The position numbers and the translations under genes were made by a program. Below are positions 29,401 to 33,194 of a stretch of DNA of 64,000 bases, piece after piece. Source of the DNA: Zygaena filipendulae (lineage: Eukaryota; Arthropoda; Insecta; Lepidoptera; Zygaenidae); contig OU015666.1 of NCBI GenBank assembly GCA_907165275.2, positions 1,952,001 to 2,016,000 on the forward strand, written 5' to 3'. Numbering within the stretch: position 1 is the stretch's first letter; every line of letters begins with the position of its first letter. Under the pieces are notes generated by a model that saw only the letters and a program-made list of their open reading frames with translations, searched no databases and was not told the DNA's origin.

Positions 29401-32400
29401 ATGTAATTAGTTGTTTTAATAGATATGTGGGCAACACGGTACCTACTAATAACAACTATTTAAATTTTTTGCTTAAGGTTTGTTAAACAAATGTAGATTA
29501 ATCTAGGCAACTCAAGTTGTAGGTACCACTTGAACTAATGCTTGTTTATTGGATTGGAATGATTAAAGACTTGTAGCACAATTTCTTTAAATATTAATGA
29601 GACTGTGTCTGTCATCTGCACGTTAATAGAAACTAAGGTTAAGGGAACCAAGCTAGCAAATTTTCAACTTTGTTTTTCTGTCTGTGGATATCCTCATTTC
29701 TAATTTGGTCAGGCGGTGAAATGATGAGCATTGCCCTTTCCATTGTCCTTGCCTTGGCGTTGGCAACCACAATGAAAATCGTCAAATGTCTTAATCGACG
29801 ACCCCAGGGAATAAACCGGTAATGTCACAGTTAAAATTTTACAGGAAAAATAAAGAAAATAAAACATTTTTCGTTCATAACTTTTCTCAAAACAAGTTTA
29901 GGGTGGTTAAGCCCCGTTTTTGAGACGAATACTATAACAATACTTAGGTAATTAGGTAGAATAACGAATAATACGGTTTTTTTATATTCAAATTATTCGT
30001 TAAAATTAAAGTATTACCTACTTATGGTTAAAAAAAAACGTTATTATTTCGTATCTTTCGTAATTTCAATAGAAAAATTCCAAAAAAAAATTACAAAGTG
30101 TATTTCAAGCTCTAGATACCGAATCTGGAATAACATGAAGAATCTCGTAATAGCCTTATACCGGTTTATTCTCAGGGTGCGAAAATATCCGATATTTATT
30201 ATAAATATCAAAATATCGGATATTTTTGATATACATATATCCGATATATATAAAAAATGTGATATATATCCATTTTGTATGACAATAATATTATTATTTT
30301 ATAGTGTTTTTATGTATACTGTTCGCGTATTATGTATTTAATAAACATAACAAATTGGGGAGTGTTCACGTGAGGGCTCAAAATAGGGGGCAGAGCCGTA
30401 TGATATATATCATAATATAATATAATATAGGGAATAATGGATATTTATTTATTTATTTATTTAAACTTTATGCACATCATGGTACAAAAGGCGGACTTAA
30501 TGCCACAGTGGCATTCTCTGCCAGTCAACCTTCAGGTAGTACAGAGAGCTCACTTGGCGGTGCATTTACGATATATATTTAGATAAAAACTTACATAGAT
30601 ATAGATACTCACATACATACATACATACATACACATATATATATATATCAAATCATGATATATATCCATTATTCCCTGGGGGAGTGGTTATACTTTTAAC
30701 TTTAATCAAAAACATTCTATACAAACATCTTAGACTTTAATGTATTGTCATTTTCAGATCCAATTCACAATAATGATAATATACAGCTCTCAAGTCTTTC
30801 TGCCAAGCTGTCCTGCATCACTGGGTATAACTTACTTATACTTTCCGAATGTCTTTTTTGTTTATTACATGTTCTACAATTTCTTTAAGAAGAACTATAA
30901 AAAGAAAGAGCATAATGGAAACTGTAAGAATGGTATGAGACACAAAATTGCATAGATGTGGAAAAAAAAAACTGAACAGGCAAAATGAAACTTTTAGGCT
31001 GTTCATTTATAAGACAAGTTCAAATAAGACAATTTTGAACAACTTCACATACAGAGGTACCTGTATGTGAAGTTGTTCAAAATTGTCTAGGTAGCATTTA
31101 TTGTACGACTTTTATTTATATGTATTATAAATTAATTGTCAAACACACTTTTTGCTCAAGTGGAATCATAAGCTTGTCAATATTCAATATGACTCTAATT
31201 GGATTTTCGGAATAAACTCATAATTTATTCCGATAATATAAATAAATATGATATTATGTTTATTATGTAGAATTTCTAAAATAAGCTTACTTACACTGTT
31301 ATTTATTTCAAAATATATTTTATAATAATGTCAAATACAAAAGAAAATTACTATTATAATGAGTAAATATTTATATGTAATTAAATACCTAACAGTAAAC
31401 TAACCTAACAGTAAACTCATGTCACTTATGTGAAATGTTTTTATAAGTTGATGAAACCAAAAGTTCATCAGTTCAATTAATGTATAACAAGTAGATAAAT
31501 ATGTATAATTTTAAACTGAGTCTTCACTCATCAGTACATTATCAAATTTGTAAAAATTAATTCAAGACTATTTTTTGGGAACAATAAATTAGTCAAATAA
31601 GTCATACCTACATCATGAGATAAGATATTATGTATTCATATACATACCTTGCTTGTGAATTTCTCATACAAAATTTCATTCTTAGTTTAGGAACAGAAAA
31701 TTGTTTGTATTAGCAGGCATATCTGCCAACGATACCTTAGACATTAGTCCATGCAGAATTAATGTGTGAAGAAAATTATGAAGATGTTATTCATACTAAT
31801 AGGATTGTTTTTTTTTTTACAAAAATCTATTTAGCATATCGCTACATTAGATTAACCCTTCCACCACTACATCTTTGTTGCCTAAATAAGTTAAAACTAC
31901 AAAACCATGGCCATTACCTCCAGACCACACACTTTAGCGGGGCTAAGATGGGCAACACGACAAAATTTTATGGAGCCATTTTATCGATTCTCGTCGACAT
32001 ATTGTATTGTTCTGTCGACGAGAATCGATAAAATGGCTTGTCGTGTTGCGCATCTTAGCCCTGCAGGGCCCTTATTCACTATGACCAACAACATTCCTTG
32101 CCAAAAATGCAATCCCAAATGTTCTATATGCCTAAATATTAGAATTTATTATTCTGTATGCCATAAGAAACATTCTAAATGTATTTTTTTGGAGTAAAAC
32201 TTCTTTGAAAAGACAATTTTTGTGGGGCGTTATCTTAATGCGCCGTGTTATGGTCATAGTGAATATGCAGGCAATGCCCAGGCATCATTTCTCCCCGTGT
32301 TGGGAATGCTTAATATATCTATCTAAAGGTCAGTGGAGTGGTTTGTTAGTAACGTAATATTATATGTCTGACCCCAAGAGCATGTTTTTTGTAGACCATG

Positions 32401-33194
32401 GTACGGGGATGGGGTGAAAGTGTAATCAAACAAAAAATACTTTTATTAAACTTAGTGATATTGTTACAAAAAATAATAGAGTAGGTAGGTCCCTAACTCA
32501 AATTAAAAGTTCCAATTTTAACAAGAATTTAAATATAAATATTTCTCTATGGTTAGTAGGTTGCCTGGCTACCTATGCATAAAGTAGTATATGTATAGAA
32601 CAAGTAACAGAACCCTGATTTGCTATGATTAATCATATGGGTTCTTTGTGTTTAATGCATGTCACTGTAACACAATTCCAAACATTCTAGACGGCAAAAA
32701 ATCAGAAATTAGTATTCTAGCACTAGCACTTCTTTAATTCTGATTTCTATTGTAACAATTCTGCCAATATCAAGTTGTGGATCTAAGTAAAATACCTAAC
32801 ATATGCTGTAAGAAACATTTGTCTAAGTACCTAGGTATGCATTTTTGTGTGTAAGTGAAACTTCTTTGGACATACGGGACAATGAATTTCGTTAAGCGAA
32901 TCAGGGTTACAGGGTGACTTGAGCTACCATAGAAAGCAAAATAAAATCTTCAATTTCAAGAAGTGCGCAATTATTAAAATCTACGAATGTTAAAGGTAAC
33001 AGATTTAGTGGAATTGTCGGTATAGTCTTATTTATCCAATTGTATTCTGGTTTTGATTGAATATTTTATCATAATCTTAAAACGTCACTTACCGTATAAT
33101 AGGACAGGAGCCCGGCATTTTCATCCAGCACAAACCATCGGTACTGCCACCCCTTCATCACATTCGTCCATTTGCTCAAAGAACCTTCCATCAT
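593..33194 (-). CDS. ORP9: ORP9/OSBPL9-type oxysterol-binding-protein-related protein, N-terminal part (7 exons, 3' end beyond left edge)
   Basis: Seven minus-strand exons join without a frame break: 33093-33194, 7459-7587, 5738-5917, 3191-3268, 2862-2912, 1991-2057 and 593-679 (694 nt of coding sequence). The conceptual protein opens with a PH domain ([19 protein letters not shown], then [20 protein letters not shown] and [14 protein letters not shown]). It continues with the helical segment [12 protein letters not shown] and with [15 protein letters not shown], both hallmarks of the ORP9 branch of the OSBP family. Members of this family move sterols, PI4P and phosphatidylserine between ER and Golgi/endosomal membranes; the PH domain reads Golgi PI4P and the helices dimerise. 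The ligand-binding ORD domain must lie left of position 1. The first intron is about 25.5 kb and contains a whole elongase gene on the other strand. Exon-intron junctions are all GT-AG. The family call is firm; the exact exon set between exons 5 and 6 could include a skipped micro-exon. Confidence 0.93.
738..945 (+). mobile_element. tRNA-derived SINE, 5'-truncated
   Basis: A pol III B-box-like GGTTCGATTCC is followed by GATGAACACAGGGTTCCACT and TTTGCTTGGTTTCCACAAG. The same body occurs on the minus strand at 60600-60868 behind a full tRNA-like head, which identifies the family. Confidence 0.7.
1140..1556. mobile_element. TIR element with internal 50-bp duplication
   Basis: GTCCGTACTCCAAAAGGTTA and its inverse ending TCTGGAATACGGAC form imperfect 29-base terminal repeats. 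Inside, ACCAATCAGAGTTCA followed by TTTCAAGTGATAAGG recurs about 50 bases later. It lies between ORP9 exons 7 and 6. Confidence 0.65.
1991..2057 (-). CDS. ORP9: ORP9 coding exon 6 (linker)
   Basis: The exon encodes [20 protein letters not shown] and two more residues. Its acceptor is TTTTGTTGCAG and its donor CAAG|GTGAGA; it enters in phase 0 and leaves in phase 1. The NPVNGIYQ string corresponds to the conserved INPVDAIYQ-like segment of ORP9. About a dozen residues usually present before this point are missing, so a skipped micro-exon or a lineage-specific shortening is possible. Confidence 0.86.
2180..2503 (+). mobile_element. MITE family A copy (paired TGACGTCA)
   Basis: About 325 bp between GGGATGTGGACTAC and CAACATGCCCAT, with subterminal repeats AGTCCGTCAGTTAG / GACGGACTAAAA in inverted orientation and the shared core AAAGCGCATTAAAGTTTAGG. 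Two TGACGTCA palindromes lie about 45 bases apart (near 2328 and 2372). It lies between ORP9 exons 6 and 5. Confidence 0.85.
2862..2912 (-). CDS. ORP9: ORP9 coding exon 5 ([12 protein letters not shown] helix)
   Basis: A 17-codon exon encodes [17 protein letters not shown]. The acceptor TTCTGTTCGCAG and donor AAG|GTGAGA are strong and both phase 0. The sequence matches the conserved helix of ORP9 proteins almost residue for residue. Confidence 0.92.
3191..3268 (-). CDS. ORP9: ORP9 coding exon 4
   Basis: A 26-codon exon ([18 protein letters not shown] to VILDHTN) has a good acceptor (ATTTGTTGCAG) and donor (AAT|GTATGT), phase 0 at both ends. It continues the helical dimerisation region between the PH domain and the LLQIAK helix. 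It is less conserved than its neighbours but fits in length, phase and position. Confidence 0.88.
4042..4235 (-). mobile_element. Helitron-like copy (minus)
   Basis: CTAGCTATCCCCCGCGGTTT, then GGGATAAAAAGTATCCTATG and GGTTCAGTAGATCCAGAG, ending in CTCACAAACTTTAGCTC. Confidence 0.65.
4225..4431 (-). mobile_element. LINE 3'-end fragment (minus), family with GGCGGACTT motif
   Basis: AT-rich ATTT repeats followed by GCACATCATGGTACAAAGGC and the TTCTCTGCCAGTCAA motif recur at 30440-30650 and, diverged, at 54070-54165. Read on the minus strand this is a LINE 3' UTR ending in an AAATAAAT tail. It abuts the plus-strand LINE fragment at 4432, so the two insertions face each other. Confidence 0.7.
4432..5425 (+). 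pseudogene. LINE fragment, reverse transcriptase C-terminal third
   Basis: The frame 4437-5147 starts after the YADD region and shows [20 protein letters not shown] and [13 protein letters not shown], both typical of the thumb and C-terminal part of jockey/CR1-group reverse transcriptases. A 3' UTR follows and ends in AATAAATAAATAAATAAAT near 5405-5420. It is strongly 5'-truncated. It is a different family from the 11.7-14.4 kb element, since the tails differ. Confidence 0.82.
5405..5500 (+). repeat. AATA and ACAT microsatellite
   Basis: AATAAATAAATAAATAAATA, the LINE tail, is followed by CATACATACAAACATACATA and related ACAT/ACAC repeats, a typical expansion at a retrotransposon tail. Confidence 0.8.
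5738..5917 (-). CDS. ORP9: ORP9 coding exon 3 (end of PH domain and first dimerisation helix), very GC-rich
   Basis: The exon encodes 60 residues starting [21 protein letters not shown], the last helix of the PH domain, and ending [15 protein letters not shown]. Acceptor GGCGCAG and donor GCC|GTGCGT are both phase 0. It is strikingly GC-rich compared with its AT-rich introns, and the stretch between the PH helix and the AEADAYLQ helix is unusually rich in Arg, Ala and Pro. Neighbouring exons join in frame on both sides. Confidence 0.92.
6033..6236 (+). mobile_element. Helitron-like non-autonomous element (Lep1 type), full copy
   Basis: It starts at CCTTACTAATATTATAAATG and ends GGGGCACAACTAGT. 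The CGCGGGTGCAACCACG stretch near the end forms the subterminal hairpin, and CTAGT is the Helitron 3' terminus. There are no inverted repeats or target duplication, as expected for Helitrons. Confidence 0.78.
6720..7025 (-). mobile_element. MITE family A copy (minus)
   Basis: The reverse-oriented copy carries ATTGGACACGTATTTTTTTC, two TGACGTCA sites (near 6835 and 6879), CACCCTAAACTTTAATGCCC and ACTGACGGACTAATTAGAAT. It stands back to back with the copy at 7039-7363. Confidence 0.8.
7039..7363 (+). mobile_element. MITE family A, second subfamily (ends GGCTAGTTTCC)
   Basis: Termini are GGCTAGTTTCC and GGAAACTAGCC, different from the GGGATGTGG ends of other copies, but the interior (AGTCCGTCAGTTAG, AAAGCGCATTAAAGTTTAGG) is the same. 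One TGACGTCA is exact near 7231; the other is TGATGTCA. The same subfamily recurs at 47329-47653. Confidence 0.82.
7459..7587 (-). CDS. ORP9: ORP9 coding exon 2 (core of PH domain)
   Basis: The exon encodes 43 residues from SKEKMTRG to HKTFHFQ. It has a pyrimidine-rich acceptor ending CCATTCCAG and a donor CAG|GTATTA, phase 0 at both ends. The motif [19 protein letters not shown] is close to identical in ORP9 proteins of distant animals, so the match is unambiguous. Confidence 0.94.
7780..8545. mobile_element. Cluster of Helitron-like fragments
   Basis: Pieces with CAACCGATCGTCATGAAATT (7800), CGGTTCAGTTGCTCCAGAG (8050), GGAACTCCGAAATTGCCGCG then GGTGAGACCTCGG and AGCTAGT (8238-8283), and ATAGCTGTTCCTCGCGG (8476) show repeated insertion of the same family. 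No gene is visible in this stretch. Confidence 0.6.
8546..9930. other. AT-rich intron stretch, nothing recognised
   Basis: This part of ORP9 intron 1 shows no exon-like frame. It contains a short poly-C run and a Helitron 3' fragment at about 9825-9903. Confidence 0.5.
9746..9760 (+). repeat. Poly-C run
   Basis: A run of about 14 C within AT-rich DNA, followed soon after by CACCTCCCCCC. Confidence 0.85.
9938..10136 (+). mobile_element. Helitron-like element, full copy
   Basis: Starts TATACTAATATTATAAAGAG, contains AAAACTACTGGACCGATTT and AGTAACATAGGCTAT, and ends with a CGGGTGAAACCG hairpin and GCTAGT. Confidence 0.78.
10766..10950. mobile_element. MITE family B copy (foldback, CCGCACTCAGAGACG)
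   Basis: CCGCACTCAGAGACGTTCC and GAACGTCTCTGATTGCGG form long inverted arms around AATTGGCATTTAACTAATTA, followed by a TTACTGAAAATTAAGTAATC segment and a GAGTGCGGCCG end. The same parts occur at 18196, 22391 and 28133. Confidence 0.7.
11330..11525 (+). mobile_element. Decayed MITE family A relic
   Basis: AAAATCTAAATTCTATTCAA, AAAGCGCATTAAACC and a single GTGACGTCACG with an ATTATTCTCCAATC end keep the family order, but much is lost. It sits just left of the LINE at 11709. Confidence 0.45.
11709..14425 (+). mobile_element. 5'-truncated non-LTR retrotransposon (LINE, jockey/CR1 group) with frameshift
   Basis: The endonuclease C-terminal half (about 11709-12300) shows [19 protein letters not shown], the catalytic GDLN at 11880-11891 and the terminal HPPLD histidine at 12078. 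A reverse transcriptase frame follows from about 12296 to 14335 with [24 protein letters not shown] and the active-site YADD at 13448-13459, then the thumb motif [17 protein letters not shown]. The two frames differ by a shift that coincides with a 10-bp repeat present three times at 12262-12291. The element ends in an AATA repeat tail (14386-14422), typical of target-primed insertion. It lies in ORP9 intron 1 in antisense, upstream of the elongase gene. Confidence 0.9.
12296..14335 (+). pseudogene. LINE reverse transcriptase domain, largely intact
   Basis: A reading frame of about 680 codons covers the whole palm, thumb and C-terminal region of a non-LTR reverse transcriptase: [27 protein letters not shown], the first catalytic Asp in YFDFRKAFD, and YADD. 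The frame is open throughout, suggesting a fairly recent insertion, but the element lacks its 5' part and has a frameshift in front, so it is not autonomous. Confidence 0.88.
14714..14757 (+). mobile_element. MITE family A end fragment
   Basis: ACGGACTAAAAATTCAAATT followed by TAGCTACTTGCCTATTC matches only the right-hand end of the GGCTAGTTTCC subfamily. Confidence 0.45.
15073..15077 (+). promoter_or_regulatory. Possible initiator (TCAGT) for the elongase gene
   Basis: TCAGT, the arthropod initiator consensus, sits about 58 bases before the elongase start codon. No TATA box is evident just upstream. The motif is short and common, so this is only a candidate transcription start. Confidence 0.25.
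15133..15181 (+). CDS. ELOVL coding exon 1 (start codon)
   Basis: ATG at 15133 in the context AACAATGG begins [16 protein letters not shown] and then one base of the next codon; the donor is G|GTAAAT in phase 1. Joining to exon 2 completes the Asp codon that starts the conserved [10 protein letters not shown] segment, which supports this short exon. Confidence 0.9.
15133..30955 (+). CDS. Very-long-chain fatty acid elongase (ELOVL family), complete, 5 coding exons
   Basis: Exons 15133-15181, 16279-16469, 17826-18069, 27676-27818 and 30758-30955 join in frame into 274 residues. ELO enzymes are multi-pass ER proteins that condense malonyl-CoA with long-chain acyl-CoA, the first and rate-limiting step of chain elongation. 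Family marks are all present: the N-terminal [16 protein letters not shown] region, RNRKPYHLK before the second membrane segment, [11 protein letters not shown] (KxxExxDT box with Glu for Asp), the catalytic histidine box HVYHH at residues 142-146, and [12 protein letters not shown]. The lysine-rich tail after the last membrane segment ([13 protein letters not shown]) is typical. Length fits the family (about 270-330). The whole gene lies in antisense inside the first intron of the ORP9 gene. Substrate chain length cannot be told from sequence alone. Confidence 0.95.
15831..16154 (+). mobile_element. MITE family A copy in elongase intron 1
   Basis: Complete copy from GGGATGTGGACTAC to GTCCACATGCCCAT with both TGACGTCA sites (near 15978 and 16022). 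It ends 124 bases before elongase exon 2. It is very similar to the copies at 2180 and 54355, suggesting recent spread. Confidence 0.87.
16279..16469 (+). CDS. ELOVL coding exon 2 (first membrane segment)
   Basis: The exon starts after AATTTTCAG and reads [20 protein letters not shown], then a hydrophobic span, [11 protein letters not shown] and a second span, ending VVTWGG. The donor is GTGAGT in phase 0. This is the standard N-terminal ELO layout: loop, membrane helix, basic RKPYxLK motif. Confidence 0.94.
16470..17825. other. Elongase intron 2, nothing recognised
   Basis: AT-rich sequence between elongase exons 2 and 3. No repeats of the families named here and no exon-like frame were seen. 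Confidence 0.5.
17826..18069 (+). CDS. ELOVL coding exon 3 (catalytic HVYHH box)
   Basis: The exon follows TTTTCTACAG and encodes 81 residues plus one base. It contains [19 protein letters not shown] and the catalytic HVYHH histidine box. The donor is GGAG|GTATGA, phase 1. The Glu in place of Asp in the KxxExxDT box is a conservative change. Confidence 0.95.
18196..18602. mobile_element. MITE family B copy interrupted by family A
   Basis: TTTAAATGCCAATTAACATT and ACGTCTCTGA precede, and ACTTAAAATTAAGTTATTAT with GAGTGCGGCCGTTAG follow, the family A insertion at 18238-18534. A few bases of the family B centre appear lost at the junction. Confidence 0.65.
18238..18534 (-). mobile_element. MITE family A copy nested in MITE family B, 168 bp after elongase exon 3
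   Basis: The reverse copy runs from ATGGGCATGTTGACTAAT to GTCGTCAACAGCCCTAT. It interrupts a family B element: ACCAACGTCTCTGA lies before it and ACTTAAAATTAAGT with GAGTGCGGCCGTTAG after it. One TGACGTCA is exact, the second is TGACGTTA. Confidence 0.82.
18625..19645 (+). mobile_element. Compound inverted-repeat element E, plus copy
   Basis: The element starts TTTTTAACCGACTTCCAAAA, runs through a poly-T stretch and a segment with GAACTGATGATGAAGACCAC, and ends TTTTTGGAAGTCGGTTTTAA, the inverse of its start. Its right part (19218-19645) is itself a foldback with arms of roughly 165 bases (left arm from TTAAAACCGACTTC). The same compound occurs reversed at 57386-58674. It lies in the large elongase intron 3. 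Confidence 0.75.
19955..20035 (+). mobile_element. tRNA-like SINE fragment
   Basis: CGCGGGTTCAATCCCCGAGA is a good T-arm with B box, preceded by a degenerate A-box region (TAGCTAGTTGTTACC). It probably derives from a SINE. Confidence 0.4.
20836..21155 (-). mobile_element. Helitron-like elements, two overlapping minus copies
   Basis: TAGCTGCTCCCCGCGGTTTC begins the first; a second internal start (TTTAGAAACTCCCGGGGGAA) shows partial duplication; the joint 5' end is ATTTATAATATTAGTAAG. Confidence 0.7.
21395..21705 (+). mobile_element. Helitron-like element, second subfamily
   Basis: It starts at CTACAATAAAAGAGTAG and ends GAAACCGCGGGGCACAGTTA with GT. The interior GGTAGATTAAGCTTAGCC and AAATCGGATGTCGGG match the reverse copy at 52083-52290. 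Confidence 0.7.
22391..23175. mobile_element. MITE family B copy interrupted by two later elements
   Basis: CGGCCGCACTTCGAGTCG opens the element, with a short internal duplication of TTTACTTAATTCATTTAAAA. It breaks off after GTCAACTA and resumes at ATTAATTTAATGAACGTC (23071), ending AGTGCGAACGTTAG. In between lie the TIR element 22552-23013 and a partial copy of the CCGACTTCC repeat (23016-23070). Confidence 0.6.
22552..23013. mobile_element. TIR element with TA target site and internal tandem repeats
   Basis: The ends AAAGGTGCTTCCTCACCG and TGTGAGGGAGCACCTTT, extending into GCATTCGCGTGTAATGTAAC / TAACATTACACGCGCATGC, form imperfect inverted repeats of about 37 bases, flanked by TA on both sides. 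Inside, two unit types repeat: CATCAGTGAAGGAGGAGAAC (22612 and 22678) and GCTCAAAGTCGAATCTATAA (22885 and 22958). Confidence 0.7.
23860..24078 (+). mobile_element. Helitron-like fragment
   Basis: Ends GGAGTGAAACCGTGGGGATC then GACTAGT, with CTACTCAAAACGAATGAACC upstream; AT repeats interrupt the body. Confidence 0.55.
24250..24374 (+). repeat. 20-bp tandem repeat (minisatellite), about 6 units
   Basis: The unit CAAAGATACCTAATTATCTT begins at 24262, 24282, 24302, 24322, 24342 and 24362 (last one partial) with almost no variation. There are no spacers, so it is a satellite and not a CRISPR array. Confidence 0.92.
24760..25002 (+). mobile_element. Helitron-like fragment
   Basis: CAACCGATCATCATGTTTGC, two GTCAGGGGTA repeats and a GGAACTCAGAAATTAACGTG end are family features; the terminal CTAGT is lost. 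Confidence 0.5.
25010..27230. other. Part of elongase intron 3, nothing recognised
   Basis: AT-rich DNA without convincing open frames, splice pairs or repeats of the families described; a Helitron-like scrap (CTGCGGTTTCATCATCGTGA) lies at about 26960-27030. Confidence 0.45.
27290..27655 (+). pseudogene. Decayed RTE-type LINE reverse transcriptase C-terminus
   Basis: Broken frames still spell RWMCGL, then [10 protein letters not shown] and a WYG/WLGM-like stretch, then [13 protein letters not shown] and MTSGKEE-like pieces. This is the usual C-terminal sequence of RTE-clade elements (RWMCGVT, RNEYIRGSLK, RLAWYGHVMRRDE). Frameshifts and a stop make it a dead copy. It ends only about 20 bases before the elongase exon 4 acceptor. 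Confidence 0.6.
27676..27818 (+). CDS. ELOVL coding exon 4 (HxxMYxYY motif)
   Basis: After TTTTCTTGCAG the exon completes a Gly codon and reads through [16 protein letters not shown] and [11 protein letters not shown] to a GTGCGT donor in phase 0. The HVIMYTYY string is the second diagnostic ELO motif. Confidence 0.95.
27878..27945 (+). mobile_element. tRNA-Gly-like SINE head or tRNA pseudogene
   Basis: GGTAGTTCAGCGGTAGAATT resembles the tRNA-Gly A-box region and GGGATTCGATTCC the B box, 35 bases apart. Stem pairing is poor and a T-rich tail follows, so it is a retroposed copy. It lies just after elongase exon 4. Confidence 0.5.
28133..28245. mobile_element. MITE family B fragment
   Basis: AACGGTCGCACTAATTAAG, AATGCCAATTAACATAAATT and CTCTGAGTGCGGCAG are recognisable family B pieces. 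Confidence 0.5.
28307..28786. mobile_element. PIF/Harbinger-like non-autonomous transposon, TAA target duplication
   Basis: Inverted ends GTGCGTCTACGCTAGACGAG and, on the other side, CTCTAGCGTAGACCCACC are flanked by TAA on both sides (28304-28306 and 28787-28789). Three-base TWA duplications and this type of GGGTCTACGCTAG end are usual for PIF/Harbinger. An 84-codon frame (from 28524) with a hydrophobic [15 protein letters not shown] stretch is open inside; it is too short to be a transposase. It lies in the last elongase intron. Confidence 0.72.
29125..29296 (+). mobile_element. LINE/SINE 3'-end fragment with TTA repeat tail
   Basis: The segment GGAAGAGATCGCTCTGAGCG with GATAAGACCGCC, then TTCAATAAAGAGTTTATTAT and a (TTA)n run, matches the common lepidopteran LINE 3' UTR pattern (GATAAGGCCGCC...AATAAAG plus short-repeat tail). 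No coding part remains. Confidence 0.65.
30440..30650 (-). mobile_element. LINE 3'-end fragment (minus)
   Basis: Same 3' UTR as at 4225-4431, with the TTTATTTATTTATTTA tail at its left and CATACATACATACAT microsatellite at its right. It lies in the last intron of the elongase, about 100 bases before the final exon. Confidence 0.7.
30758..30955 (+). CDS. ELOVL terminal coding exon
   Basis: After TGTCATTTTCAG the frame [14 protein letters not shown] continues through the last membrane span to a lysine-rich cytosolic tail and a TAG stop at 30953-30955. IQF directly after MQM across the junction is the usual ELO sequence, confirming the splice. Confidence 0.94.
   Translation: MQFTIMIIYSSQVFLPSCPASLGITYLYFPNVFFVYYMFYNFFKKNYKKKEHNGNCKNGMRHKIA
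31027..31088 (+). ncRNA. Perfect 28-bp hairpin in the elongase 3' UTR
   Basis: Two 28-base arms (31027-31054 beginning AGACAATTTTG, and 31061-31088 ending AAAATTGTCT) are exact reverse complements around the loop AGGTAC. The structure starts 72 bases after the elongase stop codon and before the likely AATAAA at 31211. In the mRNA it would fold into uninterrupted double-stranded RNA. A small-RNA precursor or a regulatory stem are possible; no function is shown by sequence alone. Confidence 0.6.
31211..31216 (+). terminator. Likely polyadenylation signal of the elongase gene
   Basis: AATAAA occurs about 255 bases after the elongase stop, following the hairpin at 31027-31088, in an AT-rich stretch. 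A second AATAAA-like string follows shortly after. Confidence 0.45.
31940..32061. repeat. Long near-perfect palindrome (foldback), 122 bp
   Basis: Outer arms of 24 bases (GGGCTAAGATGGGCAACACG on the left) pair with one mismatch, and inner arms of 25 bases (GCCATTTTATCGATTCTCGT and on) pair exactly around a 13-base loop. The left arm has an extra 11 bases (31964-31974). It abuts the family C MITE at 32062 with a 3-base overlap of GC-rich sequence. Confidence 0.8.
32062..32274. mobile_element. MITE family C copy (GGGCCCTTATTCACTATGACC)
   Basis: Left end GGGCCCTTATTCACTATGAC and right end GGTCATAGTGAATATGC are inverted repeats; the interior shares AGAAACATTCTAAATG and AAGAAGTTTTAC-like strings with 35824-36078 in opposite orientation. 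Confidence 0.65.
32280..33092. other. Start-proximal part of ORP9 intron 1, nothing recognised
   Basis: AT-rich DNA between the family C MITE and ORP9 exon 1. Enhancers may lie here but no site can be argued from sequence. Confidence 0.4.
33093..33194 (-). CDS. ORP9: ORP9 coding exon 1 (start codon and first PH-domain strands)
   Basis: The frame starts with two consecutive ATG codons (33192-33194 and 33189-33191) and encodes 34 residues ending SYYT. It carries the PH-domain signature [20 protein letters not shown]. The donor is a strong ACG|GTAAGT in phase 0, matching the phase-0 acceptor of exon 2. Vertebrate ORP9 proteins begin in nearly the same way, with the PH domain a few residues from the N terminus, which supports this start. 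Confidence 0.93.
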
